Below are positions 40,601 through 49,624 of a DNA stretch of 64,000 bases, piece after piece. The DNA is taken from contig JARVLF010000003.1 of assembly GCA_030849465.1 (NCBI GenBank), positions 62,001 to 126,000 of the forward strand, read 5' to 3'. The position numbers and the translations under genes are program-made. The notes beneath the pieces were generated by a model. The model was not told where the DNA came from, did not search any database, and worked only from the letters and a program-made list of their open reading frames with translations. The stretch's first letter is position 1. Each line of letters starts with the position of its first letter. The DNA is from Moesziomyces globuligerus. Lineage: Eukaryota > Basidiomycota > Ustilaginomycetes > Ustilaginales > Ustilaginaceae.

Positions 40601-42279
40601 GTGGTCTCCGAATTCATGATCGTTTCGAGCGGGATGCTGATCCTCACACTCTCGCCCTGGTTCTGCGCGCGGAACGTCTCCTTTTGCAGCGCCGAGATCC
40701 ACGCGTCGCGGCTGTCCTCGTCCTCGGTAAGGAAGGTGAACTTGCGAGCTGGCGTGGTAAGCTTGAAGCGGTCCTTGTGGTTCTGCGAAGGCTCGATCGC
40801 CGACACCTTACGAAGATCGATGTGGCCCTGAGGAAAGTAGGGATCGCGGTTGCTGTCATACCAGCTGAGTTTGCTGCCCTTGAGGGAAGCCCAGTGCCTG
40901 CTGAAGCGATGCGTCCTTCGGGTTCGCTTGCCCAGCATGCCGGTCTTGACGGTCTTCTCGTCGCGCGAGGGCAAGTAAGCGTAGAAGCACAGGTGTCCGT
41001 TGGTGAGGTAGAGGTGACCCTGAAGCAAGAGTGAGCGGAAGAGCCAGCACGGCTGAGCCAGTACCAAGGTCTCGGATGCATCGAGCTGGAAGGTTTCTCG
41101 GAGCTGCTGTTGGAGGCGATCGCGATCCTGAGTGGAAGTGGGAGCTGGTGCGTCCGGGACGAGCGATTGGGAGTATGGGCGTATCAAGAGCGGATCTGCG
41201 ACATTGTCTGTCGGTAAATGGGCGATTGAGGCGAGCGGGGAGGAGCTGAGTTGGTGCGCCATAGACGTAGCCCCTTTGTCGGTTGAAGGGGCATCGTCGG
41301 CAGCATCGGTGCTGGGTCGCTGATCGGATGCAAATGTGGCGTCGGAGGCATCTCGACGTGAGGGCGAGGAAATGAACGGAGACGCCAGGGGACTGCTGTC
41401 AAGCTGAGATCTCAAGTTGGATGCTCGCCTGCCACTTGCCTCGGCTGCTGAGTCGCTCGAAGGCCCGAAGATGTCGCTTTGGGTGAGCGAAGCTCGCTTT
41501 CTGCGGCCCGCACCGATGGTAAGGACCGAACCGTCCAGAGGTGAGCGGCTTCCCTGTGGCGTGGATGCGTCATCGGATGCATCCTCACGAGCGAGCGCTC
41601 GCAGACGACCCTTGGCCGTTGCTGTCGATGCGAGGTCGAAGACGGACCTGGCTAGGGATGGCTCGAAGTTGCGAGCGTCTCTCCTCGATGCTGATCCGGA
41701 GAGGTCATGCTGATCGGTTGCAAGGCTGCCTGATCCTGAAGCGCGGCGATGAGGCCGAGCATCGAGGTCTTCAGCATCGTCTTCGGTGAAGCCGACGCGT
41801 TCAGCCTCGAGCATTGTGCTACCGACCAAGCTCAGCATCTGCATCAAGCCTTGCGGCTCGGCATGAAAGATGACATCTGTGGATGGCGGTTCGGCCGCGC
41901 TGGGAAGCGACTGCTCGGCAACGTCGGCGGGCTGCATGGGCGAAGAAGTCGACTTGGTGGTCCGCAACGAGGCGTTCGGGCTGGATGTGTAGATCTTTGT
42001 GGTTGACTCCCACACAGGACGTCCGAGCTCCCTCGAACCGGCGAGTGAAGAGATGGTGGAGAAGTTGCGGGGAGACGAAGGGTCCAGCCTCGGCGACTTT
42101 GGGAAGGGGGGTGTTCCGTAGCTGTCAGCAAGATCGAAGGGCTGCTGTGGAGCGTCGTTGGCATTGTCGAGGGCGGATGTATGCGACTCGCCCGTGTCTT
42201 CCACAGACGACGCTATGGAAGCGGATCGTGGCACGTCTCCGGCCGAGGAGGCGCGTGTATGCGGCGGATCGAACGACAT
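37603..42279 (-). CDS. UGT51: Sterol 3-beta-glucosyltransferase UGT51 / ATG26
   Basis: 1,558 aa from ATG 42279 (MSFDPPHTRASSAGDV); another in-frame ATG at 42747 would add 156 residues that do not look like protein, so the later start is chosen. The enzyme transfers glucose from UDP-glucose to ergosterol; in some fungi it is needed for pexophagy. Order: Ser-rich disordered N-tail (about 1-385), GRAM (about 390-430, LTNGHLCFYAYLP), PH (about 435-545, HWASLKGSKLSWYDSNRDPYF), Ser-rich linker, second GRAM (about 840-930, FFVSEQHLAFRSSG), GT28-type N-domain (from about 1046, TIGSRGDVQPYIALAKGLQ) and the UDP-sugar-binding C-domain (from about 1265; VYIGWGSIVVPDAE, HHGGAGTLGASLRAGLP). All catalytic landmarks are intact. 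The C-tail is Pro/Ser-rich. Divergent from RPC31. Confidence 0.96.
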   Translation of the reverse strand: MSFDPPHTRASSAGDVPRSASIASSVEDTGESHTSALDNANDAPQQPFDLADSYGTPPFPKSPRLDPSSPRNFSTISSLAGSRELGRPVWESTTKIYTSSPNASLRTTKSTSSPMQPADVAEQSLPSAAEPPSTDVIFHAEPQGLMQMLSLVGSTMLEAERVGFTEDDAEDLDARPHRRASGSGSLATDQHDLSGSASRRDARNFEPSLARSVFDLASTATAKGRLRALAREDASDDASTPQGSRSPLDGSVLTIGAGRRKRASLTQSDIFGPSSDSAAEASGRRASNLRSQLDSSPLASPFISSPSRRDASDATFASDQRPSTDAADDAPSTDKGATSMAHQLSSSPLASIAHLPTDNVADPLLIRPYSQSLVPDAPAPTSTQDRDRLQQQLRETFQLDASETLVLAQPCWLFRSLLLQGHLYLTNGHLCFYAYLPSRDEKTVKTGMLGKRTRRTHRFSRHWASLKGSKLSWYDSNRDPYFPQGHIDLRKVSAIEPSQNHKDRFKLTTPARKFTFLTEDEDSRDAWISALQKETFRAQNQGESVRISIPLETIMNSETTLSVDGTEMVCISVVDEAGDFSVDEYYFLHLVKPSAFIGALNNLLDSGVGSIASLQSGGDAALNLSKLSIRDSTGAAHAVAMSRKSLEDVPTLPKVSVQARTPDRHARPDIESTKDTHGSSDPSASPAMAAVAIPMGSRRKSQDSATDAVLSTTPRAAAINRLSMESTHTYPPSPSLSDPPTSFDQTQREAERSWSIPGWLKSAPSKVLGRTLDTHSHASSTHASDRTQTGRRHRKVLETWSGDKTEAASREGSSTDTEDDMMSHSIYSTQSSFSMLDADDDASAQEDISRVAAEFRDTFGVVQDEELIGHTHAYLYRVLPVAGRFFVSEQHLAFRSSGIAAKTVGRTLMLVPLHDVISAARHLAFRPGHHGMVINISGHEELFIEISSAYRLDELLSLIEYQLELIKDGHGSRGSRDTANRERSHALVLRDLSEKITDGPSAGSIASSADSSMLSQQSSELDASGSLSQLGGRASLLSFAPTTPLTFTMLTIGSRGDVQPYIALAKGLQADGHHVRIATHAEFGDWIIGHGIGFSEIGGDPAELMRICVENGTFTVSFLREGVTKFRDWLDDLLASAWRACQGSDVIIECPSAIAGIHVAEALQVPYFRAFTMPWTRTRAYPHAFAVPNKKAGGNYNYMSYVIFDQMFWRASSFQINRWRKAMLGLKPTNFDKLEQHKVPFIYNFSPSLVPRPLDWYEWIHVTGFWFLDNPDNSSSKKWEPPEELVAFIRRARELKRKLVYIGWGSIVVPDAEAMTRCVLQAVRKSGVCAILSKGWSDRLSGDASKRSAALDPALTEDVFQVTSVPHDWLFPQIDAACHHGGAGTLGASLRAGLPTVVKPYFGDQFFWGQQIESLGVGSCVRQLTVDNLAAALITATTNTKQIERARKLGEQIRNEDGIGNAVKAIYRDLDYARSRVKRDTRIEGGAAPQAAEATLHAPQPGARPGLSRCASQDPDDGHSSDGWSDIGGGPLSPSPRDVESSIQLGRAGPACVDGLPG

Positions 42280-43299
42280 GACGACGGCACGCGCTGCACG
42301 CGGACTCACGTGTTGGCGGTGCGCAGACGGGTATGTGAAATAGCTGTTGGCGATGATCGACCTGGCTGCGATGATGTCGGACACTATGGAAGCGAGAGTG
42401 TCATGATTGAGACGCCGAGTCCGAGAAAAGGAACGGGTGCGGGTGCACCAGGATGCGCGACGAAGGGTAGGCGCACGGAGCAGAGAGGTGGATGAAGCGG
42501 GATCGGATCGAGTGTACGAAGGTGAGAAGATCAAGGATAGGAAAGGATGCGAGAGGTGAGGTGGGCAACGGTGGATGCGGTTGGGCGTCGTGATTAGAGG
42601 ACCGAGCGAAGCAATCAATCGATCGATGTCGGGGCTGAGATCTGCATGTGGGGCGAGAGGGTGCCTGGCGAACGGTGACTTGACGCGAACGGCTGCTGAG
42701 CGCCGAGTGGTGACTTGTGATCCTCCACCATCCGCTCCGCATCGCATCGACTCGACTCGCTTTGTCTGAGCACAATCGCGCAGTCACATCCAGCTGCAGG
42801 GTCCTCCTGCATGGAAATCCAGCACAGTCCAGCATCGGCCACGCCCGGCGCGCGCACCGCTCGCACCGCGCTGACTCGGGCCACCGGACCAGCCAGAGCT
42901 ACGGTCCGCCTGGCTACACCCCTTTCCGCTCAACAGCCCCTTGGCGCCACCTCCTGTGAACCGAGCTGAAGCCTAAATTTCAACAAATTGCGTTGTGCCA
43001 GCCCAAAGCATCGCAAAATCACACCAGATCGCCGATTTTCGAGGTGGGCGCCCTCGCATGGCAGATCGTGCCTGCATGGCGATTTTGAGATTTTTGACGA
43101 GGACGAGCCGAACAGCTGCATGATCCTCCATCCTTCCTTCTGCCTTGCTTTCACCTCTCGCAACAGCTCACTCGGCCAGAGTCCGCCACCCGTTCAGTCA
43201 ACGGCGATATCGTTGCCATCCAGCGCCCTCGGCTGAGATCCTGCCCTGCCTCCTGCATCAGTCTGCCGACTACGTCCTTGGTAGAGTCCGACACCGATC
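42280..43299. promoter_or_regulatory. 1-kb bidirectional promoter region, UGT51 / RPC31
   Basis: Contains both divergent promoters. The part nearest UGT51 is open in its frame up to 42747 but is rich in Ser/Arg/His codons without pattern, more like a long leader. No RNA gene, repeat or recognised operator. Confidence 0.55.
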
Positions 43300-44124
43300 A
43301 TGTCTCGTGGTGGTCGCGGGGGCTTCGGCCGCGGTGGTGGTCGCGCAGGTGGCGGCGGCTCCAACATGCCGCCCATGGGCCTCACCTTTCAAGAGCTGAA
43401 CACGCTCGACAAATCACCCTCCAAGCTCTATCCGGAGCCACCCACCGTCCCACGCATGGAGAGGCCGGACGATAAGGAGACCCGCTACGCATCCTACCAG
43501 CTCATGTATCTGCAGGAGCAGAAGACGTCCGCCTACTGGCCCACCCTGGAGCAGCGCAAACAGGGCGATCTTCTCCGCTTCTCCGATCGCTATCGGCCCG
43601 AATCCCAAGATCTCCCTTCGCTCAAGTCGATCAACTTGCAGAAGGAGGTGTTTCCAAAGGGCCTCTGGGACTCGTTCATGGAGGGAGAAACAAAGAGGGA
43701 AGAACTCAAAGGTGAGCGCTTCCACCCTGCTCTTAATGTCTGCTTCATCGCTGCAGCGACAGAGACACTGACTGCCATCTCGTGCTCCTTGCTTTCCATC
43801 ATCAGCCAAGAAGAAGGCGCGTCGCAAGATCAACTGGGACTCGATGGATCTGGAAGATCGTCCTGGCGTAAGTAGTTGCCCATGCCCTGCCCTGAGCTGC
43901 GATCCGGATCGGTATCAACCGATACAAGCTTCTGACCGCGCACGCTTTGTTCTATTCGCTCGCATCCACAGGCCGAGGACGACATTGGCGATCTTTCGTC
44001 CGAAGGCGAAGACCAGGGCGACTACGAGGACGAGGTCGACGACGATTACGCCGAAAACTACTTTGACAACGGCGAGGACGACGACGTCGGCGACGACGAT
44101 GGTGGTGAACCCGCCTACGACTGA
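43300..44124 (+). CDS. RPC31: RNA polymerase III subunit RPC31 / RPC7
   Basis: Three exons, 43300-43711, 43806-43867 and 43972-44124, all with GT...AG ends and matching phases (1, 0), give 208 aa. Rpc31 belongs to the Pol III-specific C82/C34/C31 subcomplex used for initiation at tRNA and 5S genes. The N-terminus is Gly/Arg-rich (MSRGGRGGFGRGGGRAGGGG). Conserved elements are LTFQELNTLDKSPSKLYPEPP, RYASYQLMYLQEQKTSAYW, RFSDRYRP and, after the first intron, KKKARRKINWDSMD. The C-tail is almost entirely Asp/Glu/Gly (EDQGDYEDEVDDDYAENYFD), a hallmark of this subunit. Length and layout are normal for the family. Confidence 0.9.
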
Positions 44125-44573
44125 TCGTCTCCCTCCGCCCTCGCCTGTCTCTGTTCGTCTGTCCTCGCAGCGCCTTGCCGTCCCGCTTCCATCTGCATTT
44201 GTACTTGTATCGTGCCACATATCCAGCATCTCTCGCCTTGTCATGCCCTCTCGTGCAGCCGTAATCTGTGTCTCGACCCTGCAAGCTTCGTGGCTGCCCG
44301 ACCGACCAGCACCAGTTCGGCAGGCATCTGCGACGAGAAGGAGTGAGCTCGAGTTCGGGGCCAAAGGTGTTAGGTCGGCGGGTGCGGCTGCGGTCTCTAG
44401 GACGGCTTGATGGGTGGAGGGGCCGGGCGGGGATTTTTTCGGTTCTCGGAAAGCGCCCAGACGTGAGGGATGCCGGTTGAGCTTCGCAGACGACATCCGA
44501 ACAGCTTGCTCGCCACCGTATCCTTCCACCCTCCATCTCTCTCTGGATCAAGCTATCCTCGGCCACACTCAGC
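44125..44573. promoter_or_regulatory. RPC31 3' flank and HEM2 promoter
   Basis: 0.45 kb between two same-strand genes. The last 60 bp before the HEM2 ATG are pyrimidine-rich (TCCTTCCACCCTCCATC type). No TATA box or other element is clear. Confidence 0.5.
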
Positions 44574-45913
<1,340 letters not shown>

Positions 45914-47271
45914 GGCAGAGATGGCCCGAATGCCATTTCGATTGATATGAAGTAGACGAAAGGAAGGATGACCACCGCTCTATCGCATTCGGTGTCAGCT
46001 CTGTTGCAGTGTGTGCGATTCGTCAGGACAGACCGACTCGTGCGAGCCAGGGTCCATGCGAAGGAGAGTGCGTGGTCGAATGATTCGGGATCGGATGCGT
46101 AGGGATCGGGATCGGACCACGAAATTTGCAAGCGTGCCATGCCGTCGGTGGAGACCGGTCCCAGCAGGATCAAATGTGAAAGGGCTCGCCATCCAAGCTA
46201 ACGGGGCCATCCGATTGAGCTAACGGGCCGTCGGATGGATATTTCAAAGCCAGAACGCATGGCGTGCAGCACGCCTGGGACAGCCCTTGACAAGAAACTT
46301 GCAGGGACTCGCAAAGAGACTGGGACACGACTATGATCCCGCTGCGCTCGCGCGCGCGCATCTCCGGGGCAGCCGGATCGGCTGATCCGACCTCGAGTCC
46401 GGCCCTCGACCTGGATGAAGGATGGCCACGAGCAAAGAAGCCCTAACGAGGCGTACGCAACTGCGTTTGACGTGGGAATGCAGAGGCATGCTGGACGATC
46501 TGAAGGCGGGAATAATTCACTGTAGATGCAGCCGAAGAGCTCCAGTGGAACAAATCGAGTTGGCCAACGCCCAAGCGTGGCATGCGTGGCTTCCATGCAT
46601 TGGTCGCTACGGCGGAAGCGGTCCGACGACCCTGACAGTGGCCGTGTAGGCTTGTGGTTCAGATAAGTTCTGGGGCCTAACCGTGTCCAATGCGCTGCGA
46701 GGCAAGGCAGCCGTCGGACATCGCCGAATGCGCTTCATCGACAGAGAGACCGAGGTGATCGTCGGAAACATTCCAGGCAGCTGCGCCTGCAAATGCAATT
46801 CAGATGAGGCCAAATTCTTCTCAGGCGAGGAAGCGCAGGCGCGGCAGAATGCGTGCCTGTGGCGACGCAAGACCGAATTCCCGGGTCGCACAGTTCCAGA
46901 CTCGAGATCCGGCAAAGCGGAAATCTCTTCGGCATTCTGCTACATCCGATCCGTGTGGTTTTTTTTGCATGGGAGGGTCGGACTCCATATCCGCTAGGCT
47001 CTCTCCCGCACTCCGCACAGTCCGTTACAGCGTGACTGGTGCGAGCTTTTGAGCGCTCGAGGCATCCAGTTGTGGTGAAGCAGTCTCGGTGTGGTTGAAG
47101 AGAGGTGCGGGGTCGCAAGCCGTATCGATCGCGAAAAGCGCTGACCGCTCGACCAGTGTCGACGGGAAATAGAAATGATCCGTCTGACGTCGAGGCTGGG
47201 TCGCTTGCTTTTCGGCCTGCTTAGCCTGCTGATTTCGCGACGGCCGGCACGGGGATGGAGATCAGTGTTGA

Positions 47272-47283
47272 TACAGTACTGTA
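47272..47283. promoter_or_regulatory. 12-bp palindrome TACAGTACTGTA
   Basis: Perfect palindrome formed by overlapping TACAGTA and TACTGTA words, the form expected of a site for a dimeric DNA-binding protein. The binding factor is unknown. Confidence 0.5.
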
Positions 47284-48039
47284 CCTCTGGCTCGCCCGTC
47301 TGGCTGCTTGGCCACGGCCAGACTTAGTTGAACAGTTTGCGCCGGTGTTCGGAGGAGAACAATGGCTGGTTCACTCTCGCCTGGGTGTGCCATTTTATGC
47401 GTTAAGTAAGCCCCTCCCACTCCGCTGGGTCAGGCTCGACGAGCAGAGTAAGACAGACTGAAGCTCGCACCAAAGAGGCTCCGGACGCACACCTGAGATA
47501 CTGGACACCGGACTACTGTATCAAAATTCATGCCAACCTGACGTTCCTCGATCGTGCTGGAACACTGTGCACCGAAATAGCCAACGCCTCTCCGAGCTAC
47601 CCGAAAGGCAGCATCCTGGCACCACACAAGACCACTCCGATCACATTCGGCGTAGCGCAACCGCGATGAGATAGCGCCTCGTACGGTATTGGATCACAGC
47701 AGCTGACACTGGCCCAGGCATCCTGTCGCCAGTGAGTTCACGACGTCCCAAGTATTGATACAGGCCCGAGCTGAGCGATCTTCCCGAGCCTTACTGTAAA
47801 TTTGGTCTTTTGTCGTCACCGCTCGTGTCGAGTTTCGAAGCGAGTAGATCCTAGGCACTGATTACCTTCGTCTGGTTCTGGAACATCAAGCACAACTGCG
47901 GCCACGTCGCGACGTCCTCTTCACTCGCTACAACCTCGGTTCAGGTTCGCTCCTAGTCCCCTTTGCGTTACTTGGCCGTTTGAGCAGCTCAGGGCGCTCC
48001 TTCTCCGTTCGCCGCCCCGCAGCTGTAGCGTTCGTTCAT

Positions 48040-48093
48040 GTTCACGTTCACGTTCACGTTCACGTTCACGTTCACGTTCACGTTCACGTTCAC
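48040..48093. repeat. Hexanucleotide microsatellite (GTTCAC)9
   Basis: Nine uninterrupted GTTCAC units with partial copies (GTTCATG and TTCACG) at the edges. Non-coding; lies about 1.5 kb upstream of the Zn2Cys6 gene. Confidence 0.95.
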
Positions 48094-49624
48094 TTCACGA
48101 CAAATGGGCTGCGGCCAAGGCTCTCGAAGTGACGAAAGCATAATCGAGAGTTTGAACTGGCCACGTCCTCCATGTCAGCACGGCCTCGTAGCACAACATG
48201 CCCATGCGTATCTCGGCTTGACATCTCAAAGATCAAGTCTGCTGTGATAAGCTCGGATCGATGTCACAGTAGGGCTCAGGGCGTAGTTGAAATGACACCC
48301 ACGGCCGGCACATCCTGATCAACATATAAAAAAGTATATGCTACAGTATCTGGTCCTGTGCTGCAGGAAAGTGTGACGTGGGACAGGATGGCTGCATTGC
48401 ACACAATCTCATACACGAAGCGTCGCGTGGTAGCAATACCGTGACTTCCGCTCCAGACGCCGTGGACAGCAGCTTGGAGCGTGCAAGCGTCCGTTCCGAT
48501 CTACCGGAAATCACCTGGGTGTCATTGTCTCGCTCGGCTTCGACTCGGCCGTTCCTTGCAACTGTCGCCCTGCTGCTGCCTGGACATGCTCTGCGGGTCA
48601 AGCTCGCTCCATTCCCGCCTCTGTCGAAGAGCCCCCCATCATCACCACATCGGTTCGGCGCAGCTGATCGCTATGGCTCGGAATTTTCCCTCCCCTTGGC
48701 CCGTCTACGTAGTTAAGCAGTGTGGCAGTGTCTCGCACCACGCGCGAATGAGCACGTTGCCTTTGCTTCCACTCCCATACCGTCTTGTCGAGTCGCCAAG
48801 CTTCCGTGCGTCGAACAATGCTCACATTCCCCTGGACAGCGATCGCATTCGCCGACGCTTGCCCCGACTCCGAACCAGTCCCGCACAGCTCCAGCTCTGA
48901 TTTGTTGACAGCGCAGACACACGCGCCAACCCGAGCCATGTTTCTCAGGGCCATCAAGCCATTGTTTCCGTCCTTGCTGCACCTCTGCCATTGTCCCCGC
49001 TGGAGGTCAGCCATCACCATCTCCTGTCCGGACTCACCCAGGTTGCATGCATCCGTCCGGACGTGCCTAGTTGGGTGCTAAAACATTTGCCGTGCTGCCA
49101 CCTCCCCCCAGCCCTCGGCGACTGCGAATGACTTGCTCACATGATTCACGCACATGCTCGCTTCTCCAGGCCAGCCCTGTCCGGACCTTCTCAACCATCA
49201 CCCTGAGCACATCCTCTCTCCTCACCTTCGCCATCCGCCTCGCACACATCAGCATCTTCCTTTTTTTGCCCGCCGAGGACAGTCGCTGTCCTGCATTCTG
49301 TTGACGTCGACATCTTTGCCAACAACCATCACCACCAGCTCGCCTTCGTGCCCAAATATCGGGCACACTGATACCTTGATGATTGACTCTTAGGATCGAT
49401 CAGCACGTCGCTATTTCCCCGCCTCCTTTTGAACGCGTAGTTCAAGCCCTTCCGACAGGGTGATCAGAGAGCGGCGCTGATTCAACGGTCACGCCTGCGG
49501 TTATCCGTGCCTCGCCTTGCGTCCGCTTTTCTCTGCATCTATCGACTTGCATCCCCTCGCGCCTCTGTGAAGCACCAGACGCAGATATCCTACTCGCTGG
49601 CAGATGTTTTGATTGTGGCTTTTG

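Larger units (their letters stand above)
45914..49624. promoter_or_regulatory. 3.7-kb non-coding region upstream of the Zn2Cys6 gene
   Basis: Longest gene-free stretch in the window. All ATG frames are short and lack protein-like pattern. Contents: an 8-bp inverted repeat with 16-nt loop (46207-46238); five exact TACTGTA/TACAGTA words between 47272 and 48348, two overlapping in the 12-bp palindrome TACAGTACTGTA (47272-47283); a (GTTCAC)9 microsatellite (48040-48093); and a TATAAA at 48325-48330 next to a TACAGTA at 48342. No tRNA T-arm signature was found. The final 600 bp before 49625 are pyrimidine-rich and probably leader of the downstream regulator. Confidence 0.65.

Noticed and set aside
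42280..42747. 156-residue N-terminal extension of UGT51 from an upstream in-frame ATG
   Set aside because: The extension is patternless Ser/Arg/His-rich sequence and probably leader DNA; the ATG at 42279 opens a typical Ser-rich tail. Not excluded without transcript data.
48040..48093. Possible CRISPR or minisatellite array
   Set aside because: A uniform 6-bp unit with no spacers is a simple microsatellite, and the organism is a eukaryote.
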